Shown here: piece after piece, positions 16,944 to 25,073 of the stretch
How positions within the stretch are numbered: position 1 is the first letter of the stretch
Layout: every line of letters starts with the position of its first letter
Origin: Hyphomicrobiales bacterium
GTDB lineage: Bacteria > Pseudomonadota > Alphaproteobacteria > Rhizobiales > Beijerinckiaceae
DNA length: 37,736 nt
NCBI GenBank assembly: GCA_947455995.1
Contig: CANGQA010000019.1
Location: forward strand, 1 to 37,736
Reading direction: 5' to 3'
The notes under the pieces: generated by a model
What the model was told of the DNA's origin: nothing
The model's input: the letters and a program-made list of their open reading frames with translations, nothing else
Databases searched by the model: none
Program-made: the position numbers and the translations under genes

Positions 16944-17248
16944 TCTTGTCGCCTTTGCTTTGCTTGTCCCCGTCACCTGATAGGGGCATCACAGGAATGG
17001 CACAATCGACTTCAAGACACCAAAGCGAAACGCGCCCGAGGGCGCAACGCGCTGTCGGACGTGGACCTCCGGTCTCGCGGACCGGTGGGTGACTCAAAGA
17101 CGAAAACGCCGATGAATGATCAGGGCAATAGGCAAAATGTCCGGTAGAGTCAAGCAAAACTCCTGAAATTGGTCATCCCTCTTACCATCTGATAGCGGTA
17201 AAAAATGTGATAGAAGGGGATTCGTTATTCAAAATCGGGATTGCTGTT
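16944..17248 (-). other. Structured leader and promoter region of ffh
   Basis: These 305 bases between divergent ffh and the MAPEG gene hold no recognised gene. Two compact hairpins lie at 17032-17045 (GCGCC/GGCGC) and 17069-17085 (CCGGTC/GACCGG). Both are downstream of the candidate ffh promoter and so would be in its 5' leader, about 170 bases long. I do not see the conserved GGAA tetraloop of a bacterial SRP RNA. Confidence 0.4.
17125..17153 (-). promoter_or_regulatory. Candidate sigma-70 promoter of ffh
   Basis: On the minus strand TTGACT (17148-17153) and TATTGC (17125-17130) are spaced by 17 bases. The -35 box matches at five of six positions; the -10 box is weaker. It would start a long leader before ffh. 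Confidence 0.42.
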
Positions 17249-17641
17249 ATGAACTCCTTGACCATCATACCGCTTTATCTGGCGCCATTGGCCGCACTCT
17301 ATCTGGTTCTGTCGTTTCGTATCATCGGCTTGCGCCGTGCACTGAAAGTCGCTTTGGGCGACGCCGGCCATAAGGCGCTGGAGCGGGCGATCCGCGTGCA
17401 TGGTAATTTCAATGAATATGTGCCGTTGACGGGCCTTTTGCTGGTGGTGCTGGAGCTTAAATCGGCAAATGTCTTTGTTCTGCACGCTCTGGGTGCGTCC
17501 TTGCTGGTGGGCCGCTTGCTCCACGCCTATGGCATGTCGCAAGTGAAGGAAAACTTCCGCTTTCGTGTTACGGGCATGATGCTGACATTTGCGACACTGG
17601 CCATGTCCGCCATCGGTCTGGTTGTGATGTCGGTTGTCTGA
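17249..17641 (+). CDS. MAPEG-family membrane protein
   Basis: A 130-residue protein with four predicted membrane segments, the usual size of MAPEG proteins. The family signature RVHGNFNEYVPLTGLLLVV lies after the first segment, followed by LHALGASLLVGRLLHAYGMS. MAPEG proteins include glutathione-dependent transferases of eukaryotes; the bacterial YecN-like members have no settled role. I chose ATG 17249 (MNSLTIIPLYLAPLAALY); a GTG at 17207 would add 14 residues. The Pif1-like helicase gene starts 20 bases after its stop, so they may share a transcript. Confidence 0.9.
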   Translation: MNSLTIIPLYLAPLAALYLVLSFRIIGLRRALKVALGDAGHKALERAIRVHGNFNEYVPLTGLLLVVLELKSANVFVLHALGASLLVGRLLHAYGMSQVKENFRFRVTGMMLTFATLAMSAIGLVVMSVV

Positions 17642-17661
17642 ACACTCTTTCAGGAATTTTT

Positions 17662-19281
17662 ATGAAAATTCTCCAGCAAATACCGTCGATGAGCGCTGTT
17701 GAGCGCGAGCAGTTGCGGATCAATTGCGAGCGGTCAATAGCCGAGGGCGGGCTCAAGCAGCAGGCCGAAGCGCGGATGCTGTTGGGCGTGCTGGACAGGA
17801 TCGGTATGAATGGTGATCAGGGGCGCGGATTTTCAGCTCCTCCCCGCCCGGCATGGGCGAAAAGCGGGGCATCGGGTGGTCTCACCCGCAAAAGCCCTCT
17901 TGGCGCCGCACGCAGCACCGGCCGTAAATCCACCGAGGCCGACAAGCCCGCCACCAAAATCATGCCCCGTCGGGCCATTCCGGAACCTGTTTTTGTAGCA
18001 GATGCCGAATACGAGGCGCTACCCGGGGTGTCCGATGCTTTGGCGGCCATTGATCAAGGCGCCAAAGCGGTGCTGGTTTTGGGACGCGCAGGCACTGGAA
18101 AAACCACACTGATCCGCTATTTGCGTCAGCGTCCGGGTGGTGAAACCCAAGCGATCGTAGCTCCGACCGGTGTAGCCGCTTTGAATGCAGGTGCGCAGAC
18201 CATTCACTCGTTTTTTCAATTGCCGCCGGTCATCCTGAATGCGCGCGAACTGGATCCAGGTCGACATTTCGGGCCACTTTACAAGCGTTTGACACGATTG
18301 ATCATTGATGAAATCTCGATGGTGCGTGTCGATGTCATGGACGCGATTGATGCACGGCTGCGGCAAATCCGCAACGACCAGCGTCCTTTCGGCGGGGTAC
18401 AGATCGTCATGGTTGGCGATTTCATGCAATTGCCGCCGGTGGTTCCCGAGGGTGATCGCGCTATTCTCGAACAGATGGGTTATTCTACACCCTATGCCTT
18501 CAGCGCAAGGGCATTGGGAGGGGCCGAAGTCCATAAAATCGTGCTCGATCATGTCTATCGGCAGGACGAGCAGGAATTTATCGACCTGTTAGGCATGGTG
18601 CGTTCCGGCGATGATGTCGAGCGGGCCGTTGAGATGCTGAATGTGCGGTGTTTCGGCCCCCATCGTGCCGGTGTCGCGCCCTTGCTGCTCACCGCCACAT
18701 TGGCTGCGGCAGACCGTTATAACCGTGAAGGGCTGGCCGCACTTGAAGGTGAACCGTCGATTTTTGAGGCGGCACTAAAAGGCAAATTTGAAGCCGGACG
18801 CGACAAGCCGCCAATACCGGACCGGCTTGAACTCAAAGTGGGTGCCCGCGTCATGGCCACGCGCAACGATACCCAGAAACGATGGATCAACGGATCGCTG
18901 GGCACGGTGTCCCGGCTGGTCAATTCCGACATCACTGTTCGTTTTGATCATAGTCGCGAAGAGTGCCTGATCGAGCCGGTGAAGTGGGAAAAAATCCGGC
19001 AGGTCTGGAGTGACGAGAGCCAGAAAATCGAAAACGAAGTGATTGGGGCGTTCGAACAGGTTCCATTAGTTCCGGCTTGGGCTATTACCATCCACAAGGC
19101 GCAAGGCTTGACTTTAAACGATGTTCGGGTCGATTTCGGCACCGGAGCCTTTGCGCCGGGGCAGGTTTATGTTGCGCTGTCGCGGGTGCGCTCGATGGCT
19201 GGCCTGTCACTGGCGCGCCCCTTGCGACTCAGTGATTTCAGAACGGATCCGATGCTGAATGCCTTCCTCGACTGGATGTAA
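17662..19281 (+). CDS. Pif1/RecD-like SF1B DNA helicase
   Basis: A 539-residue helicase of superfamily 1B, which should unwind DNA 5' to 3' using ATP. Walker A is GRAGTGKTT (141-149), motif Ia APTGVAALNAGAQTIHSFF (about 167-185), the Walker B box IIDEISM (214-220), motif III GDFMQLPPV (252-260), and motifs V/VI IHKAQGLTL (477-485) and VALSRVRS (504-511). This set, with the TIHSFF and GDFMQLPP wording, is that of Pif1 rather than UvrD/Rep. The first ~110 residues hold a helical segment and then a basic, Ser/Gly/Pro-rich linker with no recognised domain. Bacterial Pif1 proteins act on G-quadruplexes and stalled forks; the role here is not known. Confidence 0.93.
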   Translation: MKILQQIPSMSAVEREQLRINCERSIAEGGLKQQAEARMLLGVLDRIGMNGDQGRGFSAPPRPAWAKSGASGGLTRKSPLGAARSTGRKSTEADKPATKIMPRRAIPEPVFVADAEYEALPGVSDALAAIDQGAKAVLVLGRAGTGKTTLIRYLRQRPGGETQAIVAPTGVAALNAGAQTIHSFFQLPPVILNARELDPGRHFGPLYKRLTRLIIDEISMVRVDVMDAIDARLRQIRNDQRPFGGVQIVMVGDFMQLPPVVPEGDRAILEQMGYSTPYAFSARALGGAEVHKIVLDHVYRQDEQEFIDLLGMVRSGDDVERAVEMLNVRCFGPHRAGVAPLLLTATLAAADRYNREGLAALEGEPSIFEAALKGKFEAGRDKPPIPDRLELKVGARVMATRNDTQKRWINGSLGTVSRLVNSDITVRFDHSREECLIEPVKWEKIRQVWSDESQKIENEVIGAFEQVPLVPAWAITIHKAQGLTLNDVRVDFGTGAFAPGQVYVALSRVRSMAGLSLARPLRLSDFRTDPMLNAFLDWM

Positions 19282-19367
19282 CCCGACAGTATCTCTAAAC
19301 CAATGGTTGCAAATCAAGAAAAAGATGGTTTAGTGCCGTGCTTAATTAAAGTGGGTTTTGTAAAACG

Positions 19368-19694
19368 ATGAAATTAAAAAGTGCACAAAAACTTCTATCA
19401 ATGCTCAATACATTGGAACGCGAGCATGGCTTGCTCGATCTTGACGGGCATCAGCGGTTGATATTGGAAGAAATCGTGTCCCGCACGGCTGCCAATCAGT
19501 ATGTGACGCCGAACGATCTGGTCGAAATGAATTTGACCAGCCGCAGTTCGACCTATCGCAAGATCGCTGAATTGCGCGCTTTGGATCTGGTTTCCGAAGA
19601 GTGGATCGACGGAAAATGCTGTCTTTCCCCCAGCCATGCGACAACCAATTTCATTGAAAAGCTGGAAATTGGTTTCAAGGCGTTGAAGGTTTGA
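19368..19694 (+). CDS. Small winged-helix/MarR-like DNA-binding protein
   Basis: A 108-residue protein. The middle region (DGHQRLILEEIVSRTA, then TPNDLVEMNLTSRSSTYRKI, then LRALDLVSEEWIDGKCCLSPS) has the layout of a MarR/winged-helix domain: helix, helix-turn-helix recognition (TSRSSTYRKI), and a beta-wing ending in LSPS. This is a fold-level call, and no specific family is recognised. ATG 19368 lacks a clear Shine-Dalgarno. It follows the helicase gene by 86 bases and ends just before a terminator. Confidence 0.72.
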   Translation: MKLKSAQKLLSMLNTLEREHGLLDLDGHQRLILEEIVSRTAANQYVTPNDLVEMNLTSRSSTYRKIAELRALDLVSEEWIDGKCCLSPSHATTNFIEKLEIGFKALKV

Positions 19695-19716
19695 AATCAG
19701 CCTTTTCGGACAATAC

Positions 19717-19742
19717 AAAGTCACGCATTGCGTGGCTTTTTT
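19717..19742 (+). terminator. Rho-independent terminator after the winged-helix gene
   Basis: Stem AGTCACGC (19719-19726) with GCGTGGCT (19730-19737), one G-T pair, loop ATT, then a run of T to 19742. It lies 25 bases after the stop codon. Confidence 0.85.
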
Positions 19743-19949
19743 ATTGCTTATTGCACTCACGATATAGCTCATGACCTGAGACCCAATTCCCCTTTTGTTT
19801 CGCGGACGCTACTTTTCGGGAATTGTCGGTTCCAATGTGAACTCACATCACACATCATCACCATCGAAAGCCATAAACTATTCGTATAGGGTATTTTTGA
19901 TGTGATTGTAATGATGAAATATTATAAACGCTTGATAATAAAGCGTATT
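19743..19949. other. Gene-free stretch with an inverted repeat, possible mobile-element remnant
   Basis: No gene is visible. An eight-base inverted repeat CAATTCCC/GGGAATTG (19784-19791, 19818-19825) flanks a short GC-richer core with CGCGGACGCTAC. The wording vaguely resembles ends of IS3-type elements, but no transposase is present and I cannot confirm this. Further right the sequence is AT-rich. Confidence 0.25.
19928..19946 (-). terminator. Possible terminator downstream of tRNA-Gly
   Basis: On the minus strand ACGCTT and AAGCGT (19941-19946 and 19928-19933) can pair around a seven-base AT loop, followed by TTATAATATTT. It begins just after the tRNA CCA end. The stem is short, so the call is tentative. 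Confidence 0.38.
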
Positions 19950-20024
19950 TGGAGCGGGTAAAGGGATTCGAACCCTTGACCCCAACCTTGGCAAGGTTGT
20001 GCTCTACCCCTGAGCTACACCCGC
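19950..20024 (-). tRNA. tRNA-Gly (anticodon GCC)
   Basis: On the minus strand the sequence folds as a complete tRNA. The acceptor stem is GCGGGTG/TACCCGC with a G-T at the seventh pair, the D-stem GCTC/GAGC, the anticodon stem CAACC/GGTTG with loop TTGCCAA (anticodon GCC), the variable loop GGGTC, and the T-stem AAGGG/CCCTT with TTCGAAT. The discriminator is T and CCA is encoded (19950-19952). It reads GGC and GGU glycine codons. It stands alone and no integrase or attachment duplication is visible beside it. Confidence 0.97.
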
Positions 20025-20073
20025 ATCCGAATAAGTGGCAGCGCGTGAGCGACAGACCATCTTGGGTGGCGGG

Positions 20074-20102
20074 TTTATGCCTTAATCTGAATCAGATTGC
20101 AA
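20074..20102 (-). promoter_or_regulatory. Candidate promoter of tRNA-Gly
   Basis: On the minus strand TTGCAA (20097-20102) and CATAAA (20074-20079) are spaced 17 bases and end 49 bases upstream of the tRNA 5' end. The -35 is good and the -10 moderate. Confidence 0.4.
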
Positions 20103-20204
20103 GGGTCTTGTTCACGCATTTTTGAATTGCCCGAATAAAGCAGTTAAGGCAGTTTTGCCGGGATGGAACGAATGCATTGGCGGATTGAGGATAAGGCTGA
20201 CGAA

Positions 20205-20738
20205 ATGTCTATTGATACCAATCGGGTAACACCTGAAATGCTGCTGGATTTTCTGGACCGGCACCATATAGCCCATCACACGGTGCATCATCCGGCTTTA
20301 TATACGGTGGAGCAATCGAAGGCCTTGCGCGGCGATATCGAAGGTCTGCACGTCAAAAATCTGTTTCTTAAAGACAAAAAGGGCAAATTGTTTCTGGTAA
20401 CCGCGGTTGAAAGCACACAGATTGATTTGAAAAACCTGCATGTGCGGATCGGCGGTCAGGGTCGTCTGTCCTTTTGTTCGTCCGAACAGCTGATGACCTA
20501 TCTGGGGGTGGAGCCGGGTTCGGTTACACCATTGTCTTTGATCAATGACAGGGATCATCGTGTCTCGCTGGTGCTAGATGCAGCATTATTGGACGGGCAG
20601 CGCATCAATGTGCATCCGCTCGTCAATACCATGACCAGTGGATTAACCGTCGAGGGCTTCAAAAAATTTCTGGAATTGACGGGTCATCACCCGCAAATTC
20701 TCGATCACGATGACGAAAAACTTGCCAACTTGTCCTGA
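20205..20738 (+). CDS. YbaK/ProX-type aminoacyl-tRNA editing protein
   Basis: From ATG 20205 the product has 177 residues and matches the free-standing editing domain family related to the INS domain of prolyl-tRNA synthetase (YbaK, ProX/PrdX). The signatures are HHPALYTVEQSKAL, then GLHVKNLFLKDKKGKLFLV with the conserved lysine, then GRLSFCSSEQL and GSVTPLSLIND, and the C-terminal NVHPLVNTMTSGLTVEGF. Proteins of this kind hydrolyse Ala-tRNAPro; alphaproteobacterial ProRS often lacks its own editing insert and relies on them. The wording fits ProX more than YbaK, but substrate choice is inference. An ATG at 20163 would add 14 residues. Confidence 0.92.
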   Translation: MSIDTNRVTPEMLLDFLDRHHIAHHTVHHPALYTVEQSKALRGDIEGLHVKNLFLKDKKGKLFLVTAVESTQIDLKNLHVRIGGQGRLSFCSSEQLMTYLGVEPGSVTPLSLINDRDHRVSLVLDAALLDGQRINVHPLVNTMTSGLTVEGFKKFLELTGHHPQILDHDDEKLANLS

Positions 20739-20791
20739 ACATCCCATGTGAAGGGGATCAGACACGCGAACCGATGCAGGGAGCTCCGATC

Positions 20792-21703
20792 ATGACACCT
20801 GAAACCAACGACGCGACAAGAGCACAGGGTGCTGCGGGTGCTGTTGTGGAAACCACAACGGCCACATTCCGGCAGGATGTGATGACGGCCTCGATGTCGC
20901 AGCTGGTGCTTGTCGATTTCTGGGCACCATGGTGCGGACCGTGCAAGCAGCTCGAACCGGTTTTGCATAAGGTTGTGGAAGCAGCCGGAGCCAAGGTACG
21001 GCTGGTGAAGCTGAACATCGACGATCACCCGCAAATCCCTGGACAGCTGGGCATCCAGTCGATTCCGGCAGTCATTGCATTCCAGCGCGGCCAGCCGGTC
21101 GATGGGTTTATGGGAGTGGTGCCCGAAAGCCAGATCCGCAGTTTTATTGAAAAGCTGATAGGCCCTATTGGTCCTGCCCCTGTCGAGCAGATGGTTGCCG
21201 AGGCGCACGAACTCGCCGAAGCCGGTGATGCGGAAGCCGCGAGCCAGCTGTTTCTGGCAGTTCTGGCTCAGGAGCCAGTCCATATGGGGACTTTGGCAGG
21301 GCTCGCCAAACTGCATCTGGTCAACGGCGATCTTGAAGGGGCACGCGCAGTCTTGGCGCAGGTGCCGGAAGACAAGAGGCAGGATCCTGCTGTCAGCGGC
21401 GTGCAGGCTGCTATTGATCTGGCGGACCAGTCAGCAAAGCTCGGCGATGTCAGCGAGATCGAAGCGCGGGTTTTGGCCAATCCCAATGACCATCAGGCCC
21501 GTTTTGATCTTGCTTTGGCTCTTGCAGCCCATGGTGATGGTGAACGAGCAACCGATGAGCTGATCGAAATCATCCAGCGTGACCGCGCATGGAATGATGA
21601 TGGCGCACGCCGCCAATTATTGCTGTTCTTTGAGGCCTGGGGGCCTATGGATGATCTGTCGAAGGCGGGTCGTCGCAAATTATCAACCGTTTTGTTCCGA
21701 TAA
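20792..21703 (+). CDS. cnoX: Thioredoxin-TPR chaperedoxin, CnoX/YbbN-like
   Basis: A 303-residue protein with a thioredoxin domain (about residues 20-130) followed by tetratricopeptide-like helical repeats (about 135-300). The active site is a full WCGPC (47-51). E. coli CnoX has lost the first cysteine of this motif, so this copy is probably redox-active. In alphaproteobacteria such as Caulobacter the CnoX type combines thioredoxin and holdase activity and passes clients to DnaK/GroEL. ATG 20792 is preceded by AGGGAG about eight bases upstream; ATG 20774 is an alternative. It leads the row with the Lon-domain and Trm112-like genes. Confidence 0.93.
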   Translation: MTPETNDATRAQGAAGAVVETTTATFRQDVMTASMSQLVLVDFWAPWCGPCKQLEPVLHKVVEAAGAKVRLVKLNIDDHPQIPGQLGIQSIPAVIAFQRGQPVDGFMGVVPESQIRSFIEKLIGPIGPAPVEQMVAEAHELAEAGDAEAASQLFLAVLAQEPVHMGTLAGLAKLHLVNGDLEGARAVLAQVPEDKRQDPAVSGVQAAIDLADQSAKLGDVSEIEARVLANPNDHQARFDLALALAAHGDGERATDELIEIIQRDRAWNDDGARRQLLLFFEAWGPMDDLSKAGRRKLSTVLFR

Positions 21704-21713
21704 GGTCTTTTGA

Positions 21714-22385
21714 ATGTCTGGCAGAAAAACCTATTTCACGGTGGACGATATGCCGGACATTGTGCCGCTTTTTCCGCTGACTGGTGCGTTGTTGCTGCCA
21801 CGGGGGCAGATGCCGCTGAATATTTTCGAGCCGCGCTATCTCGATATGGTCGACGCCGCTCTGAAATCAGACAGGATCATCGGCATGATCCAGCCCGAAA
21901 CCGGACAGGCCGACGAAACGAACACAATCAGCCTGTCACGGATTGGTTGTGCGGGACGCATCACCCAATTCGCTGATACCGGCGATGGGCGCTACATCAT
22001 CAGTCTGACGGGCCTGTGCCGTTTTAAACTCGTCGAGGAAGTGCCATCGCTGCAAAAATTCCGGCAGGGCCGGATTGACTCCTCTTCCTTTGCCGATGAT
22101 TTCAAGGAAGGGTTGGGCGAGCGCGAGGTTGACCGCGCCGATATGATCCGTACGCTCAAGGCCTATGTCAAAGCCGAGGATCTCGATATCAACTGGGCCG
22201 AGGTCAACACTGCGCCGACCGAGGCTTTGGTGAATGCGCTGGCTATGATGAGCCCGTTCGGCCCGCGTGAAAAGCAGGCCTTGCTTGAGGCCGTCGATCT
22301 GCAATCGCGTGCGGCGATTTTGGTGGCGATCACCGAAGTGGAATTGGCCCGCCGTGATGATGGTCGTTCCTCACCCCTGCAATGA
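21714..22385 (+). CDS. Lon N-terminal (LAN) domain protein
   Basis: A 223-residue protein consisting of the substrate-binding N-domain of Lon protease without ATPase or protease domains. The motif [27 protein letters not shown] at the start is the family hallmark; shorter marks are IGMIQPE and the C-terminal helical bundle around [14 protein letters not shown]. Such stand-alone LAN proteins are widespread in alphaproteobacteria next to thioredoxin-TPR genes; their role is unproved, and a substrate adaptor in protein quality control is a reasonable guess. It starts 10 bases after cnoX. The Trm112-like gene follows. Confidence 0.93.
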   Translation: MSGRKTYFTVDDMPDIVPLFPLTGALLLPRGQMPLNIFEPRYLDMVDAALKSDRIIGMIQPETGQADETNTISLSRIGCAGRITQFADTGDGRYIISLTGLCRFKLVEEVPSLQKFRQGRIDSSSFADDFKEGLGEREVDRADMIRTLKAYVKAEDLDINWAEVNTAPTEALVNALAMMSPFGPREKQALLEAVDLQSRAAILVAITEVELARRDDGRSSPLQ

Positions 22386-22417
22386 CCCGGGTTGTTGCTG
22401 TTTTGAAAGGCCATGAG

Positions 22418-22645
22418 ATGAACCAGAGCATGAAGGGTTTCGGGTCCAAACACTCCGCAACCGGCGTCAATGTCACCAGCATCGATCCTAAATTGTTGGA
22501 AATTCTGGTTTGCCCGCTGACAAAGGCCACATTGGAATATGACCGCGAGGCCCAGGAATTGATCAGCAAAGGAGCGCGGCTGGCTTATCCGATCCGTGAC
22601 GGTATCCCCATCATGCTGCCGGAAGAAGCCCGCTCACTCGATTAA
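22418..22645 (+). CDS. Trm112-like small protein
   Basis: From ATG 22418, with AAAGG seven bases upstream, the product has 75 residues. The segment [22 protein letters not shown] can be followed to [24 protein letters not shown], the complete bacterial Trm112 (UPF0434/YcaR) domain. The family normally has a zinc-binding-like core; here only one cysteine of the usual set remains, as in most proteobacterial members. Trm112 activates methyltransferases in eukaryotes and archaea; bacterial partners are poorly known. An alternative ATG at 22382 would overlap the Lon-domain stop as ATGA. It ends 12 bases before the convergent plsC. Confidence 0.9.
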   Translation: MNQSMKGFGSKHSATGVNVTSIDPKLLEILVCPLTKATLEYDREAQELISKGARLAYPIRDGIPIMLPEEARSLD

Positions 22646-22657
22646 GCGCCGGATGGA

Positions 22658-23431
22658 TTAAGCTGTGTGCGAATGACGGCCCTCGTCCACCAGACGGGAC
22701 GAGGCGGTTTCAAGTTGGTTTTCGATGAGTTGCTGGAACGCGTCGCGCGGCATGCCAGCCGGAATTGCCGGCAGAAATTCGACAATAATCGTGCCGGTGC
22801 GGCTCGGGGTATAACCATTGGGCCAGAACAGGCCTGCATTATGGGCCAGCGGCACGCAAGGCACATCCAGCATCCCGTAAATCATGGAAATGCCGTTGCG
22901 ATAAGCGGGAGGCGAGTCAACCGGACGTCGGGTACCTTCCGGAAACAGGATAATCTGGCGGCCATTATCCGCATGCACCTCGGTCTTTGCCATCTTAATG
23001 AGCTTTTTCATATCCGATGGCCCACCCTGACGGTTGAGCGGGATCTGGTGAGAGCGGATGATATATTGCCCCATCAACGGAATTTTTTGGAGTTCCTGCT
23101 TCATGACGAAACAGGGATCATCGAACAGGCCAAGCAGAGCCAGGGTCTCCCAGGCCGATTGATGCTTGGCGGCAATCAGCACTGGTCCGGCGGGCAGATG
23201 CTCGCGCCCGCGAATATCGAGCTTGAGACCGGCAAAAATCCGGCAAAAACCGATAAAGACCTTGCCCCATATCGACATCATCCTGATCAGTGCGCGGCGG
23301 GGAAGCAGCAGGAAAGGCGAGCCGATCAGCATCCATAAAAAGAATGCCGGATAGACCAGAATGGTGAACACACGCATACGGGCTGCGATCAGCCAAGGCG
23401 TCGTCTTAATCGGGTGTTGTGAGTGGCTCAC
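22658..23431 (-). CDS. plsC: 1-acyl-sn-glycerol-3-phosphate acyltransferase
   Basis: A 257-residue inner-membrane acyltransferase that makes phosphatidic acid from lysophosphatidic acid. The N-terminal hydrophobic segment spans about 20-45. The catalytic motif is KHQSAWE (His90 and Glu95, an HX4E version of HX4D common in alphaproteobacterial PlsC), and the glycerol-phosphate motif is FPEGTR (163-168). Its ATG overlaps the stop of the DUF218 gene by four bases, so translation is probably coupled. Confidence 0.93.
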   Translation of the reverse strand: MSHSQHPIKTTPWLIAARMRVFTILVYPAFFLWMLIGSPFLLLPRRALIRMMSIWGKVFIGFCRIFAGLKLDIRGREHLPAGPVLIAAKHQSAWETLALLGLFDDPCFVMKQELQKIPLMGQYIIRSHQIPLNRQGGPSDMKKLIKMAKTEVHADNGRQIILFPEGTRRPVDSPPAYRNGISMIYGMLDVPCVPLAHNAGLFWPNGYTPSRTGTIIVEFLPAIPAGMPRDAFQQLIENQLETASSRLVDEGRHSHTA

Positions 23432-24060
23432 GGATCCTGTCTCTCGCTATTGTCGGATGTTGCCTCACTGCCCATGCCGGAAAGGCCTAGACTGATCCGC
23501 AACCGCGCTCCGTGATATTTGATCCATTCACCAAATAATAGCCTGATTGTTGTGGAATCCGACCACCAATGGTCCAGATCCAGTCCCAGCGGCACCACGG
23601 GATAGGCGATCAGTTGCAGGCGGGGGTCGCCCGCGTGAAACTCCTGCAAGGCACGTGGCATATGGTAATGCGATGTGACGACAATCAGTGACGCATAGCC
23701 CTTCTCATGCGCCCAATGGATCGTTTCAACCGCATTGCCAATGGTATTGGTGGCTTTCCGGTCTAGATCGACGCAACAGTCTATCCACTGTTGCAGTTTG
23801 GGTTCGATCCGCACAAGATCGGCGGTGCTGGTCTTGTCATGCACGCCGCTGATTAAAAGGCGTTGGCCCTTGCCCCCTGTCAAAAGGGCGACGGCATCAT
23901 TGATGCGGTCACGTCCGCCTGTCAGCACAACAATGCCATCGGCCTGCGGGATGTGGGGATCGGGTGCGAGAATGGCAAGCCGGATAAATGCGGTGAACGA
24001 GAAGGAGGCCAGCAGTATCAGTCCCGTCAGGACAATGAAAACTGATCGGCTTTTGGTCAC
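23428..24060 (-). CDS. DUF218/YdcF-like membrane-anchored protein
   Basis: A 210-residue protein with one N-terminal membrane segment (VFIVLTGLILLASFSFTAFI) and a periplasmic DUF218 domain. Family marks are ADGIVVLTGGRDRINDAVALL, then LISGVHDKTS, and the block TNTIGNAVETIHWAHEKGY followed by VVTSHYHMPRAL. E. coli relatives SanA, YdcF and ElyC act in envelope integrity and peptidoglycan/undecaprenol metabolism. It overlaps ftsX and plsC by four bases on either side. Confidence 0.9.
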   Translation of the reverse strand: MTKSRSVFIVLTGLILLASFSFTAFIRLAILAPDPHIPQADGIVVLTGGRDRINDAVALLTGGKGQRLLISGVHDKTSTADLVRIEPKLQQWIDCCVDLDRKATNTIGNAVETIHWAHEKGYASLIVVTSHYHMPRALQEFHAGDPRLQLIAYPVVPLGLDLDHWWSDSTTIRLLFGEWIKYHGARLRISLGLSGMGSEATSDNSERQDP

Positions 24061-25073
24061 GTCAGCGTCCCCAATGTGCGGGTCACGGTGATGCGTGAGA
24101 CCAGAGCGGTCAGAAAGGCCACGGCAATCGCCACCATCACCACAGCCAGATAGCCGCTATAACCAATGGCAAAGGAGCCGAACAGGGTTTCCATCTGCTC
24201 GCCACCCGGACTACCAAGCCAGGCACTGGCAAACAGATGTGCAGCACCGAAAAACACCAGAGCCAAAAATCCACCCAGTGCACCGCCTTTTAGGCCTAAA
24301 ATCAGAAAATGCCGTTCGAATTCGCGGGCGATGAATGCATCTGTCGCACCTACAAAATGCAAGGCTTCCATGATGCTGCGATTACCCGCCATCGCGCCAC
24401 GGGTGGCAAAGGCCACAGCCAGCGCGGTGGCGACCATGACCAAGCCTACCAGCGCCACCGCGACGGCCACGACCGAGCGTGCCATGGCTGCCAGACGTGC
24501 AATCCATACCCGGTGATCATCCAGCGTAGCATGGCGCCATTGATCGGTAATGGCTTTACGCAAACCGGCACTGTCGACCAGACTTCCCTCTTCGATTTTC
24601 AGCACGATGAGCCGTGGAATAGGGAGGACATCGAAGCTCAATCCACTGCCGAGCCAGGGCTCGAGCAATTTCTCTGATTCTTGCTTGGAATAGGGTTTGA
24701 CCTCGCGGATACCCTTGAAACCGGAAGCAAGGTTTACAATACGGCTGACATCCTGATCAATATTGCGTCCGGCCACGGGTCGTACCTGAATGGTCATTTC
24801 GGTGGCAACCGACATTTGCCATTCCGTCGCTGCCGAAGCAATCATCTGCGCGCTGACGGCAGTCAGCGCTGCCAAGAATGTCATGATCGCAATCACTGTC
24901 ACCAATGCGCGTCCAGCAATGTTTTCGCTGGGCACCAAAGGCAGATTGTTGGACGGGCCTTTGATCAATGCCACACACCATGCGCCACCGTTGCGCCAGC
25001 CCGTCAGAATGCCCATGCCCCATTGTGCAAGGCGGGGGGAGAGGGTTGGGGTTGGTTGGTTGGGATCAGTCAT
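24057..25073 (-). CDS. ftsX: Cell division ABC permease FtsX
   Basis: FtsX (338 residues) is the membrane partner of FtsE and controls peptidoglycan hydrolases at the division site. Four membrane segments are visible: one near residues 50-75, a periplasmic loop of about 100 residues containing IQVRPVAGRNIDQDV, and three at the C-terminus (SVVAVAVALVGLVMVATALA; LKGGALGGFLALVFFGAAH; YLAVVMVAIAVAFLTALVS). I chose ATG 25073, which overlaps the ftsE stop by eight bases. The annotated alternative far upstream would overlap ftsE more. It is the second gene of the ftsE-ftsX-DUF218-plsC run. Confidence 0.93.
   Translation of the reverse strand: MTDPNQPTPTLSPRLAQWGMGILTGWRNGGAWCVALIKGPSNNLPLVPSENIAGRALVTVIAIMTFLAALTAVSAQMIASAATEWQMSVATEMTIQVRPVAGRNIDQDVSRIVNLASGFKGIREVKPYSKQESEKLLEPWLGSGLSFDVLPIPRLIVLKIEEGSLVDSAGLRKAITDQWRHATLDDHRVWIARLAAMARSVVAVAVALVGLVMVATALAVAFATRGAMAGNRSIMEALHFVGATDAFIAREFERHFLILGLKGGALGGFLALVFFGAAHLFASAWLGSPGGEQMETLFGSFAIGYSGYLAVVMVAIAVAFLTALVSRITVTRTLGTLT

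Noticed and set aside
16944-17248. Possible SRP RNA (ffs) beside ffh
   Set aside because: Hairpins are present but the conserved GGAA-loop domain of bacterial SRP RNA is not seen.
19950-20024. tRNA-Gly as an integration site of a genomic island
   Set aside because: No integrase and no repeated tRNA 3' end is found in the flanking sequence; the neighbours are core genes.
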